From assembly GCA_037440925.1 (NCBI GenBank), contig JBBITF010000012.1:3858-67857 (forward strand): a stretch of 64,000 nt of DNA, written 5' to 3'. The translations under genes were made by a program, and so were the position numbers. This document shows positions 44,264 to 52,829 of the stretch, one piece after another. Under the pieces are notes generated by a model that was not told the DNA's origin, searched no databases, and saw only the letters and a program-made list of their open reading frames with translations. The stretch's first letter is position 1. Each line of letters opens with the position of its first letter. The stretch comes from JAABUE01 sp037440925 (lineage in GTDB: Bacteria > Chloroflexota > Anaerolineae > Anaerolineales > Villigracilaceae).

Positions 44264-45766
44264 TCAGGGCTTGAAAATCAAATCCAGATACTGCTTCAGC
44301 ATGTCACTGATCAGCCCCCGCAAAGGAACAGAGGCTGCCATGCCGTACACAGGCGCCATGCTGCCTTTTTCTTCGGGATGTGCCTTGACATGCGCCACCG
44401 CCTCGCGCAAATCGGCAAGGAAGCGTTCGGCAACCCCCGGCTGAGTGTGGCGCAGGGTGACGCACAAGTGGACACAAGAAGGCTTATGCAACCCATTCAG
44501 GCTCCACTTTTTGTGAGACATGGCTTCTAGCACTTTATAGATATCGAGTGAATCCGAAGCAAAGGCGATGACAAAAAGCGGGTCTCCCAACAGACGCAGT
44601 TCGGGGATTTCACGGATACCTTGTTTGATGAAAGCCGCCGTTTCGAGAATTTTGCGCGTAGCAGAGAGATATCCTTGGGCGCCAATAGAAATCATAGCCG
44701 CCCAACAGGCTGCGCTTAAAGCACCCGGCCGGCTGCCAGCAAAGGTGGGCGAAAAATATAAGCCGCCCGGCCAGTCGGTGGCCGTGTAATACTGATAATG
44801 CAGTAAAGCGCGTTCACGATACAGCACCACCGATGTGCCTTTGGCAGCATAACCGTATTTGTGCGTATCAGCCGACATGGAAGTGACACCAGGCAGGCGA
44901 AAATCAAAAGGCGGGACGGGATAGCCTAGTTTTTCTGCCCAAGGTAAGACAAATCCGCCCAGGCAGGCGTCGGTGTGGAAGCCAACGCCATGTTTGCGCG
45001 CCAGTTCCGACAACTCTTCAATTGGGTCAATGGCGCCATGCGGGAAAGAAGGCGCCGAACCGACGATGACCACTGTATTCGGCGAAAGAGCCTTTTTTAC
45101 GGCCTGCACATCGGCGCGAAAATGAGCATCCAAAGGAACATGTACCGCCTTGATTCCAAAGTATTGGCTGGCCTTGTCAAAAGCAGCGTGCGCGCTGAGC
45201 GGCAGAATCATTTCGGGATGGGTGATGCCTTTTTCGGCGCGCGCCCAATCGCGGTAGGTTTTCATGGCCAGCAGGATGCTCTCCGTGCCGCCCGAAGAGA
45301 CCGTGCCGCACACGCCCTGGCCGGCCCCGCCCAGCATATCGGCAGTCATGGCAACGATTTCGGCCTCGAACTTGGTGGCGCTCGGCCACACGTCGGCGTG
45401 CAGGGGGTTGCTTTGCGAATTGAGCGCATACACCCGATTGAGAAAATCAATATGTTCCTGGTCACCGTGATAGACCGCGCCCGAAACAAAGCCCTCCTTC
45501 CATTGCGCTTCCTCCTGCTGGCGCATGACTTCCATGTCATGCAGGATGTCGGCATGCTCACGCCCCGTCTCAGGGATAGAGGTAAAGACCGGCAATCGTC
45601 CCTGATAAGGCTTTACAGACGCTTCTAACCCAGACATCATGCCTGCGTACTCGCTCTCGAGCCTTTGACTCACCCCCGGCAGCGACTTTACGCCCCTTTC
45701 CAACCAAGAGAGCAGGCGGGGGTTTAGTTTGCCCAGGGCGGAAAATAATGTATCTTTGTAACTCAT
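44264..45766 (-). CDS. PLP-dependent lyase, sphingosine-1-phosphate lyase family
   Basis: A 500-aa PLP enzyme. VSSGGTESILLAMKTYRDWAR binds the cofactor phosphate, HTDACLGGF has Asp266, and SADTHKYGYAAKG holds the Schiff-base Lys303. The overall order matches S1P lyase (DPL1/SPL), which cleaves phosphorylated long-chain bases into an aldehyde and phosphoethanolamine. Bacterial relatives may act on other phospho-amino-alcohols. No N-terminal TM helix is seen. The start overlaps the stop of the kinase gene (ATGA), so the kinase product may be its substrate. Confidence 0.85.
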   Translation of the reverse strand: MSYKDTLFSALGKLNPRLLSWLERGVKSLPGVSQRLESEYAGMMSGLEASVKPYQGRLPVFTSIPETGREHADILHDMEVMRQQEEAQWKEGFVSGAVYHGDQEHIDFLNRVYALNSQSNPLHADVWPSATKFEAEIVAMTADMLGGAGQGVCGTVSSGGTESILLAMKTYRDWARAEKGITHPEMILPLSAHAAFDKASQYFGIKAVHVPLDAHFRADVQAVKKALSPNTVVIVGSAPSFPHGAIDPIEELSELARKHGVGFHTDACLGGFVLPWAEKLGYPVPPFDFRLPGVTSMSADTHKYGYAAKGTSVVLYRERALLHYQYYTATDWPGGLYFSPTFAGSRPGALSAACWAAMISIGAQGYLSATRKILETAAFIKQGIREIPELRLLGDPLFVIAFASDSLDIYKVLEAMSHKKWSLNGLHKPSCVHLCVTLRHTQPGVAERFLADLREAVAHVKAHPEEKGSMAPVYGMAASVPLRGLISDMLKQYLDLIFKP

Positions 45767-47364
45767 GATGAGGCTCCTGGCATTTCAGCGCGGTTCAAAC
45801 GAGCATAGGCCTTGCTATTGTTTTGATAAAGCGCAACGAACTCTCGGAAAAGTTCGTCGTAAAGACGGCGGTTAGACGGATTAGGCATGTACGTAGCCGC
45901 CACCGGCACATGTCTACCAATTTCATCATAGCGCAGGTAGCCCAGAGCAGCCGAGGCCAACAGAGCCGCGCCGCGCGCATTGACCTCAAGGGGAGCCTGC
46001 ATTTGATGGATGGGACGATTCAACACGTCGGCATGAATCTGGCACCACACGTCCGACTTTGCGCCGCCGCCCACCATATGGATAGCCTCGACGGGTTTGC
46101 CGATGAATTGCTCTACATATTTCAACAGCCAGCGTGAATTGAAGGCAACCCCCTCGAACACTGCCCGAATCAGATGCGCGCGCGTAGTTTGCAGAGACTG
46201 GTTGAAAAAGCCGCCGCGCACCAAATGATCGTCCACCGGCGCACGTTCCCCGTACAACCAGGGCGTAAAAATGACCTTTCCGCTGCCGGCCGGCGTCCGC
46301 GCTGCAATCTGGTCGAATAACGGGTACACATCGTCAGGCATCTGGCCGGTAAATAATTCGTCCCGATGAAAAAACAAGTTGTCGCGCAAGAATTTCAGGC
46401 ACACGCCGGCGCATTCCTGCTCGTCGGTTAGCAGATAACGACCAGGAATGGCCGACGGTAAAGACGCCAGGTTGTGGAATAAATCGGTTTTCTTGAATGG
46501 TACATGGCAGACCAGCCAGGAAGACGTGCCGATATATAGATGCGGCTCATAATCCCGAACTGCCCCCGACCCAATGGCTGCGGAATGAACATCCGGCGCT
46601 CCCATCACCACCTGCACATCTTCACGCAGCCCCCAAGCGCGCGCAATGTCAGGGAGCAGGTTGCCCAGGACGTGGTTAGCGGGCTCGAGGTCCGGCAATT
46701 TGGCGCGTTCAATGGTAGAAAGCGCAAGCAGGCCATCGTCGTAGCGCACTTGCTCAATGGCGCGGTTATCTGTCAGCCAGTGTAAAGTGATCGAATCAAA
46801 GGAAGCGGCAAAACGGCCAGTCAGTCGCATCCCGATATAATCTATGGGTTCCAAGAACTTATATGTCTGCCGGTAAATCTCAGGGCAGTTGTACTTGAGA
46901 TACAAGATGTGGGCGAGGGGGTCTTTGCCGGAGTTGGCCGGCACGCCGCCTGTCAGCCGAATCCAGCGCGCCAGTTTGCCAAGCGCATAGCCTTGCACTT
47001 TGAACCAGCCGTCTACTATTTGCGCCACATACGGCGCGCCGCGTGCATCCATCCAAATGATAGCATTGCCAAGCGCCCGGCCAGTCTCGTCTACCGCCAC
47101 CGTCCCCGACCATTGGCCGGTGATGGCAATGGCAACAATGGAGTCGGGAGGGGCAAGATTCCCAGCCAACAGACGGTGCACTGCCTTCTCGATGGCGCTC
47201 CACCATTCATCGGGCGACTGCTCGGCCCCGCCGCCGGGCGATAGAAACAAGTGTGTTTCCTCGAATTCGCTGCTCACCAATTCCCCTTTTACAGTACACA
47301 ATGCAACCTTAGGCCCAGAGGTACCAAGGTCAATGGCTAGAATAATCGGTTCGGCTAATGCCAT
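45763..47364 (-). CDS. FGGY-family carbohydrate kinase (xylulokinase-like)
   Basis: A 533-aa sugar kinase. The ATP-binding phosphate-1 motif is IILAIDLGTSGPKVALC; ITGQWSGTVAVDETG and MDARGAPYV match the substrate domain, and VGGGAKSDVWCQIHADVLNRP is the FGGY signature 2. The natural sugar or polyol cannot be told. GAGGTG lies 7 nt before ATG 47364. It is translationally coupled to the PLP lyase, an unusual partner for a sugar kinase. Confidence 0.88.
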   Translation of the reverse strand: MALAEPIILAIDLGTSGPKVALCTVKGELVSSEFEETHLFLSPGGGAEQSPDEWWSAIEKAVHRLLAGNLAPPDSIVAIAITGQWSGTVAVDETGRALGNAIIWMDARGAPYVAQIVDGWFKVQGYALGKLARWIRLTGGVPANSGKDPLAHILYLKYNCPEIYRQTYKFLEPIDYIGMRLTGRFAASFDSITLHWLTDNRAIEQVRYDDGLLALSTIERAKLPDLEPANHVLGNLLPDIARAWGLREDVQVVMGAPDVHSAAIGSGAVRDYEPHLYIGTSSWLVCHVPFKKTDLFHNLASLPSAIPGRYLLTDEQECAGVCLKFLRDNLFFHRDELFTGQMPDDVYPLFDQIAARTPAGSGKVIFTPWLYGERAPVDDHLVRGGFFNQSLQTTRAHLIRAVFEGVAFNSRWLLKYVEQFIGKPVEAIHMVGGGAKSDVWCQIHADVLNRPIHQMQAPLEVNARGAALLASAALGYLRYDEIGRHVPVAATYMPNPSNRRLYDELFREFVALYQNNSKAYARLNRAEMPGASS

Positions 47365-47520
47365 CTCACACCTCGCTCGCAAGATTTGACAACATCTCCA
47401 TTATGGCACAAATAGGGCTTGCAAAGCAAGCAGGTTTGGGCTGTCAAATCCAAGCCCCCGGACGGCGAGGCAATCAAAGGATTGCTCTGTTGCAAAAAAC
47501 GCCTAAATGAGCCGCAACGG

Positions 47521-48435
47521 TCAATCCCTTTTTGCCAGGTTGAGAAATACATCCTCCAGAGTGGCGTGTCCCGGCATGACTTGAATGACTTGCACCCCCT
47601 GGGATTGCAACGTCTTTACCCAAATGTCCTTTTTCAAACCGCGCTGTACGATGATGCGCAAATGGTCGCCGGATAATCCCACCCGCAGTACACCGGGCAG
47701 GCCGGGCAGCAAGTCCAAACCTGGCTGCAAAGGTTCAGCAAAAACTTCCCACACATCGCCAGTGATGAGGTTGGCCTTCAAATTCAAGGGGGTGTCCATG
47801 GCCAGCAATTTGCCGTCACGCATGATGCCCACCCGCTCACAATATTCGGCTTCGTCCATGTAATGCGTTGTCACCAAAATCGTCACGCCGCCTTCGGCCA
47901 ATTGGTAGATGAGCTCCCAAAAAGTGCGCCGGGCAGTGGGATCCACCCCGGAGGTGGGTTCGTCGAGAAAGAGCAATTTGGGTTGATGCACCAGCGCAAT
48001 GCCCAACGCCAGGCGCTGCCGCCAGCCGGTAGACAGGTGCCTCGTCAGTGTAGAGGCATGTCCCTGGAGGCCGACCAGTTCGAGGGTCCGTAAGATGCGG
48101 GTTTTGTCGGTAATACCGTAGACGCCGCCATAGAAAGTCAAATTTTCCAGTGTGGTCAAGTCGTCATAAATAGCAAATTTTTGCGACATGTACCCAACAC
48201 GCGCGCGGACTTCTTCCGATTGGGCGAAAGCGTCATATCCCAAGACAGCCGCTTTTCCTTCGGTTGGCTCGAGCAAGCCAAGCAACATGCGGATGGTGGT
48301 GGTCTTGCCAGAACCGTTCGGGCCGAGATAGCCAACTACCTCGCCCGCCTGTACCTGGAAATTGATGTGGTCTACGGCAACGAAATCGCCAAATTTGCGC
48401 GTCAGGTTTTCGACCAGGATGACAGGCTCATTCAT
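47521..48435 (-). CDS. ABC exporter ATP-binding protein (second ATPase)
   Basis: A 304-aa ATPase: Walker A GPNGSGKTTT, signature LSTGWRQRLALGIALVH (note LSTGW for LSGGQ), Walker B LLFLDEPTSGVDP and H-loop VTTHYMDEAEYC. A C-terminal DUF4162-type domain follows. Its ATG lies inside the end of the first ATPase gene (8-bp overlap). Together they replace the fused double ATPase (YbhF) of the YbhFSR exporters. Confidence 0.9.
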   Translation of the reverse strand: MNEPVILVENLTRKFGDFVAVDHINFQVQAGEVVGYLGPNGSGKTTTIRMLLGLLEPTEGKAAVLGYDAFAQSEEVRARVGYMSQKFAIYDDLTTLENLTFYGGVYGITDKTRILRTLELVGLQGHASTLTRHLSTGWRQRLALGIALVHQPKLLFLDEPTSGVDPTARRTFWELIYQLAEGGVTILVTTHYMDEAEYCERVGIMRDGKLLAMDTPLNLKANLITGDVWEVFAEPLQPGLDLLPGLPGVLRVGLSGDHLRIIVQRGLKKDIWVKTLQSQGVQVIQVMPGHATLEDVFLNLAKRD

Positions 48436-49519
48436 GGTTTGGCTCCGAGAGGGCAATGAACACATCTTCAAGGACGGGCGGAATGGGGCGTAGTTCAGTC
48501 AACTTGCCGCCCGCCGTTTCGATTTCATGCGGCAGGCGTTTCAGAACATCTTGCGCTGTGGAGGCGCGCACGCGCAGGTGCAGGCGGTCGCCAAAGGCGG
48601 CCACGTCCTCTACATCTACATCCTGGCGCGCCACATGGCGTAAAGCGCTGAGGGGCTGGCCACGCAATTCCAACACACGCCCCTCCAGCCGAGCGCGCAG
48701 GTTGGAGGGAGTATCTTCGGCAATCAAGCGCCCAGATTTCATAAAGCCCACCCGATGACAGCGGGAGGCTTCGTCCATGTAAGGGGTGGAGATGAGGACG
48801 GAGACGGAGGGTAGCGGGGTGGGATGTAGGGGGGAGGAGGTAGGAGGTAGAGGAGAGGAGGTGGGAGGTAGGGGATAGGAGGTAGGGGGGAGGGGTTGCG
48901 CGGCGCGTGTTCCGCGTTCCGTGTTTCCGTGTGTACCTGTGTACCTGCCTACCTGCGTACCTACATTCTGCGATACCAACCTGACGACCAACTGCCAGAA
49001 ATCCTGGCGCGTGACGGGGTCAACGCCTGTGGTGGGTTCGTCAAGCAGCAACACGCGCGGACGGGTCACCAGAGCCGAGGCCAGGCCCAGTTTTTGCTTC
49101 ATGCCGCCAGAGAGTTGACCGGCGCGGCGATCTTTGAAGTCAGCCAGGCCGACAAATTCGAGAATCTCCATCGAACGCGGCAGCCACTCCGTTTGGGACA
49201 GGCCACGCACTTCGGCAAAGAAGCGGATGTTTTCCAGCACGGTCAGGTCTTCGTACAGGGAAAAACGCTGCGAGAGGTAGCCGATTTGCGCGCGAGCCAA
49301 TTCGACCTGTTTGAGAACGTCATAGCCACAGATGGAAATCTGACCTGCATCGGGACGCAAGGCGCCCACTAACAGGCGGATTGTAGTCGTCTTGCCGGCC
49401 CCGTCCGCCCCAACCAGGCCATAGATTTCGCCAGGCTGGATGTGCAGTGACACATCGTCAACGGCCACATTTTCGCCAAAGGTTTTTCGCAGGCGGTTGG
49501 CTTGAACGATTGCGGTCAT
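48428..49519 (-). CDS. ABC exporter ATP-binding protein (first ATPase) with a repeat-encoded insertion
   Basis: A 363-aa ATPase: Walker A GADGAGKTTT, signature LSGGMKQKLGLASAL, Walker B LLLDEPTTGVDP. Between the D-loop helix (LVVRLVSQN) and the H-loop strand (VSVLISTPYMDEA) there is a about 52-residue Pro/Ser/Thr-rich stretch that normal family members lack. The H-loop position reads STPYMDE, with Pro where His is expected (STHYMDE), so this ATPase site may be impaired. Start 49519 is chosen over an upstream in-frame TTG/ATG at 49564. Confidence 0.85.
   Translation of the reverse strand: MTAIVQANRLRKTFGENVAVDDVSLHIQPGEIYGLVGADGAGKTTTIRLLVGALRPDAGQISICGYDVLKQVELARAQIGYLSQRFSLYEDLTVLENIRFFAEVRGLSQTEWLPRSMEILEFVGLADFKDRRAGQLSGGMKQKLGLASALVTRPRVLLLDEPTTGVDPVTRQDFWQLVVRLVSQNVGTQVGRYTGTHGNTERGTRAAQPLPPTSYPLPPTSSPLPPTSSPLHPTPLPSVSVLISTPYMDEASRCHRVGFMKSGRLIAEDTPSNLRARLEGRVLELRGQPLSALRHVARQDVDVEDVAAFGDRLHLRVRASTAQDVLKRLPHEIETAGGKLTELRPIPPVLEDVFIALSEPNHE
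48808..48966 (-). repeat. Heptad/octad tandem-repeat array inserted in an ABC ATPase gene
   Basis: Three short arrays in a row, read on the minus strand: 8-mers such as GTACGCAG, GTAGGCAG and GTACACAG; 7-mers such as GGAACGC; then C-rich 7-mers such as CTCCTAC and CCCCTAC. The frame stays open throughout. The 8-mers are the same family as those at 59096-59132. Confidence 0.8.
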
Positions 49520-49587
49520 TCCACTCTCCTTGCAGCCAGGAAAACAGGAACAGTGACTGAACACTGAGCGCTAATGCTGATCACCGA

Positions 49588-49618
49588 TCACTGACCACTG
49601 ATACTGAACACCACATCG
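49588..49618 (-). repeat. Heptad repeat array at the end of the HlyD gene
   Basis: On the minus strand, units of CAGTATC, AGTGGTC and AGTGATC type run across the stop codon and continue downstream to about 49565 in degraded form. Confidence 0.65.
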
Positions 49619-50901
49619 GCCGGCATCCCAGGCTTGAGTTTCCCAGCCGGGTCGCTGACGCTGAGTTTGATAGCAAAGACTGTGCTACTGCGGCCTTCGA
49701 CAGTCTGGACATTGCGCGGAGTGTATTCGGCCTGGTCGGCAATTCGAATGACAACAGCGTCAAAGGTCATCTCAGGGAATGAGTCCACCGTCACTTGCGC
49801 CTGCTGGCCTATGCTGATTTCTCCATAGCGGTCTTCGGGAACGTAGACTGTGATGGTCAGATTCTGCAACTGACCCAGAACAAAGAGCGTTGAGCCAGGT
49901 TGGACGAACTCGCCAGGTTCCACATTACGGGTCAAGATCACCCCATCCATGGGGGCAGAGAGGGTCAATTTGGCAATCTGTGTGTCGAGCAGGGCCAGGT
50001 TGGCTTCGGCTTGGGCGAGGGCAGTTTTGGCCTGGTCAAGCGCCTTTTGGGCTATTGCGACTGAAGGAGAGTTGAGTCCAGTTTGCAAGGAAACGTAGCG
50101 AGCATAGGCCGCATCATAACGCTGCTGAGCAACAACCACTTCTCCGCGCGCACGTTCCACGTCCTTTTTTGCCTGCGTATCGAGCATGGCATTATAAGCA
50201 TCCTGGGCGGCGCGCAATTCATCCAAGGCTCGGTTGTAGGCCTCGTCAGCGGCTTTTTGGAGCGCACCGCCTTCAGCGGCATTATCGGCATTGATTTTGA
50301 CCGTATCGGCAACCAGAAAAGCAGCGCGCGCCTTAGAAAGACGCTGCTCAGCGGCCAAAAAATCGGCATTGTTCAAGTCTGCAAGAATTTTGGCAAGATT
50401 GGCCTGCGCGGCCTCAAGCGCGCCTTTGGCAGCCTCCACTTCGGCTTGGGCAGATGTCAATTGCTCGCCCGGCTCGAAGTACCAGGCTGGCTGGTTGAAC
50501 TCGTCGGGCGCCGAAAAACGCCAATCGCGGGCTTGCGAAGCCTGTTGCTGGGCCAGCGCAGTCTGAACCGCCAGGTCGTAGTTGGTTTGGGCAGCAGCAA
50601 GGGCAGCGTTAGCAGAATCTATCTGAGCGGCGGCTACCTGTCGTTGGGCAGCCAGCAGGCTGGGATCCAGGCGAAGAAGCGCAGAGTCTTTGGCTACCGA
50701 TTGGCCTTCCTCGACCAAAACCTCCATGACTTTTCCCGAAAGTTCAGGAGCAATGTCCACTTGAACGGCTTCGATATTGCCAGAAGCAGTCAGCACGCCA
50801 TTGTTTTCTTTCAGGCTTTGACTGACGATGAAATAGAGGCTGACGGTGAGAACCAACAAAATGACAAAGATCATAGGAAGCGGTGGGCGTTTGTGGTTCA
50901 T
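49588..50901 (-). CDS. HlyD-family periplasmic adaptor of an ABC exporter
   Basis: A 437-aa membrane-fusion protein. One N-terminal TM helix (about 9-27) precedes a biotinyl-lipoyl-like half (GNIEAVQVDIAPELSGKVMEVLVEEGQ), a long alpha-helical coiled-coil hairpin (about 85-280, Ala/Gln-rich) and the returning lipoyl and beta-barrel parts (APMDGVILTRNVEPGEFVQPG). AAGGAG precedes ATG 50901. The last codons (SISGQ) and stop lie in a heptad array. It fits the YbhG role in the adjacent exporter. Confidence 0.92.
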   Translation of the reverse strand: MNHKRPPLPMIFVILLVLTVSLYFIVSQSLKENNGVLTASGNIEAVQVDIAPELSGKVMEVLVEEGQSVAKDSALLRLDPSLLAAQRQVAAAQIDSANAALAAAQTNYDLAVQTALAQQQASQARDWRFSAPDEFNQPAWYFEPGEQLTSAQAEVEAAKGALEAAQANLAKILADLNNADFLAAEQRLSKARAAFLVADTVKINADNAAEGGALQKAADEAYNRALDELRAAQDAYNAMLDTQAKKDVERARGEVVVAQQRYDAAYARYVSLQTGLNSPSVAIAQKALDQAKTALAQAEANLALLDTQIAKLTLSAPMDGVILTRNVEPGEFVQPGSTLFVLGQLQNLTITVYVPEDRYGEISIGQQAQVTVDSFPEMTFDAVVIRIADQAEYTPRNVQTVEGRSSTVFAIKLSVSDPAGKLKPGMPADVVFSISGQ

Positions 50902-50953
50902 AGCAAATCTCCTTGGGAGGATATCTTTCTTTGGAAACAAAAGAGGCAGGAAA

Positions 50954-52081
50954 TCAATCCAATCTCTTTCTAAACCGCAAAGCGGCAGCGGTCATAATGC
51001 CGACTGCAAACAGGGTCATTGCAATTACGTCCATCTGAATCATTGCAAGGCTGACGTCCTTGAGCAGCAGCGAACGGATGATTACCAGGTAATAGCGCAA
51101 AGGCATCAGGTAAGATAACCATTGCAGAAAAGCAGGCATGGCTTCAAGCGGGAAGAAGAAACCCGAAAGGAAAATACTTGGCAAGAGCGTCATCCAGACG
51201 GTGAGCATGGCTTCTTGCTGGGTGTTGGCGATGGTGGAAGCAAACAGGCCAATGCCCAAACCGGTGACCAGGAAGATGCCCGACATCAGAAAAATCAGGC
51301 CCAGGTCGCCTCGAATAGGCACTCCAAACCACCAATGGCCAACAGCCAGCACCTCGACGGTATTCAAAAAGCCCAGGATGACATAGGGCGTCAATTTTCC
51401 AACGATCAATTCCCACGGACGGATAGGGGTAACGATAAGTTGCTCAATAGTGCCGCGCTCACGTTCACGCACAATCGAGGTGGCGGTAAGAACGGCGGCA
51501 ATGGCATACAAAATCATGCCAATCACGCCCGGAATCATGAAGTAGGCGCTGACCAGGTCGGGGTTGTACCAGACGGTGGTGCGGACTTCGACCGGCGGTT
51601 TGACGTGCAGGTTAAGCCCGGTGCGGGTAAATCGCTGGGCGAGTATATCGGTGGAATGGTATTGGCTGATGAGTTGCGCCGCAGAGAGAGCAGTGGAGGC
51701 GCTGGTAGGGTCGGAGCCATCCAGAATGAAGGCTACTTGAGCATTGCCTTCGTTCAACCGTTCTGCATAATCAGGCGGGATGATGACGGCTGCACGCGCT
51801 TTTCCGCCAGCGATGAGGTCTTCGATATCAGCCTCGGAATCAACAGTGTAAGCGATTCGGAAGTAGTCAGCGGCGCGATAAGCATCCAGCAAGGCGCGCG
51901 ATTCGGGGCTGCGGCTACGGTCTAAGACGGCCAAAGGAACGTTGCGCACGTCGTTGGTAGCAGCATATCCCAATAAGAACAATTGCATGATGGGAATGAC
52001 CAGAATGAGAATTAAAGTACGACTATCACGGAAAATCTGAATGAATTCCTTGCGAATAATAGACGACAAGCGTGCGTTCAT
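50954..52081 (-). CDS. ABC-2 type exporter permease
   Basis: A 375-aa permease with the ABC2_membrane_3 plan. One TM helix at about 22-42 is followed by a large extracytoplasmic domain (to about 175) and five TM helices. RERERGTIEQLIVTPIRPWELIVGK is the conserved cytoplasmic motif between TM2 and TM3. It resembles YbhS/YbhR; only one permease is present, so a homodimer or a partner elsewhere is needed. Part of the tetR-permease-HlyD-ATPase-ATPase operon. Confidence 0.93.
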   Translation of the reverse strand: MNARLSSIIRKEFIQIFRDSRTLILILVIPIMQLFLLGYAATNDVRNVPLAVLDRSRSPESRALLDAYRAADYFRIAYTVDSEADIEDLIAGGKARAAVIIPPDYAERLNEGNAQVAFILDGSDPTSASTALSAAQLISQYHSTDILAQRFTRTGLNLHVKPPVEVRTTVWYNPDLVSAYFMIPGVIGMILYAIAAVLTATSIVRERERGTIEQLIVTPIRPWELIVGKLTPYVILGFLNTVEVLAVGHWWFGVPIRGDLGLIFLMSGIFLVTGLGIGLFASTIANTQQEAMLTVWMTLLPSIFLSGFFFPLEAMPAFLQWLSYLMPLRYYLVIIRSLLLKDVSLAMIQMDVIAMTLFAVGIMTAAALRFRKRLD

Positions 52082-52130
52082 AGGCGCTCCAGGTGATGAG
52101 GGTCAAAGTCAAGGTAAGGTGAGACTTGTT

Positions 52131-52736
52131 CTACTCGCGTTTCAGGATTCCGTACAGGAAAATATCCATGAAATCTTCCAGCCGCATAGCGCGCAATTCA
52201 GACGGCAGGGCAGGCTGAGACATCAAAAATTCAGTGGCATAGAAGGCAATAATGTTGCCCATAAAAGCGCGTATCAAGCGCAGCAGAGGTATTTCCCGCA
52301 CGCCGCTGCCAGGAGCGGCAAAACGCTGCAAGAGAGGCAAGACTTGTGGAAAGATGGTCTCATACAACTTTGGGAAATGCTTGCCATGAAATTCTACGAT
52401 TTCGATGAACATCAATTTGATGAAATCGGGATTTTGCCCCATTTCTTCTTGCACGACACGGGCTGAATTATGTACAAACTCTTCTGGAGAGTCGCCCGGC
52501 GCGTTACGAATGAGAGGCAAAATTTTCAGATAAGGATGCTCGACAATAATGAGTTCCTGGAAGATTTCATCTTTGCTGGCAAAGTGATTGTAGATGCCGC
52601 CGAGAGCGATGCCGGCACGTTTGGCAATCTGGCGCATGGAGGTAGCATGATAACCATGCTGTAAAAATAATTCGAGCGCGGCTTTCTCGATGGCCTGGCG
52701 AGTACGCTCACCTTTGGATAGCGTGGATTCTGTCAT
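52131..52736 (-). CDS. TetR/AcrR family transcriptional regulator
   Basis: A 201-aa repressor. The N-terminal helix-turn-helix is typical: RTRQAIEKAALELFLQHGYHATSMRQIAKRAGIALGGIYNHFASKDEIF. The C-terminal ligand domain is variable. ATG 52736 is used; the in-frame extension to 52826 would run across the promoter and operator. It is the first gene of the exporter operon and probably represses it through the palindrome 19 nt upstream. Confidence 0.93.
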   Translation of the reverse strand: MTESTLSKGERTRQAIEKAALELFLQHGYHATSMRQIAKRAGIALGGIYNHFASKDEIFQELIIVEHPYLKILPLIRNAPGDSPEEFVHNSARVVQEEMGQNPDFIKLMFIEIVEFHGKHFPKLYETIFPQVLPLLQRFAAPGSGVREIPLLRLIRAFMGNIIAFYATEFLMSQPALPSELRAMRLEDFMDIFLYGILKRE

Positions 52737-52754
52737 CGTGCATCTCGTTTTATG

Positions 52755-52768
52755 AACGAACGTTCGTT
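52755..52768. promoter_or_regulatory. TetR operator palindrome
   Basis: The perfect 14-bp palindrome AACGAACGTTCGTT lies just downstream of the tetR -10 box, where bound repressor would block transcription. Confidence 0.8.
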
Positions 52769-52771
52769 TAT

Positions 52772-52799
52772 ATTGTAAAGATTTTTTCGAGATTGTCAA
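52772..52799 (-). promoter_or_regulatory. Promoter of the tetR-ABC exporter operon
   Basis: On the minus strand a perfect TTGACA (52799-52794), 16-nt spacer and TACAAT (52777-52772). Confidence 0.8.
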
Positions 52800-52822
52800 G
52801 AGGTCGCGCAGCAGGGTACAAT
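52793..52822 (+). promoter_or_regulatory. Promoter of the divergent MFS gene
   Basis: TTGTCA (52793-52798), 18-nt spacer, TACAAT (52817-52822). The -35 overlaps the tetR -35 on the other strand. The MFS start codon is 8 nt after the -10, so the transcript is probably leaderless. Confidence 0.6.
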
Positions 52823-52829
52823 TCAAGCC

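Noticed and set aside
52737..52826. Longer TetR start at 52826
   Set aside because: The added residues would be encoded by the promoter and operator region.
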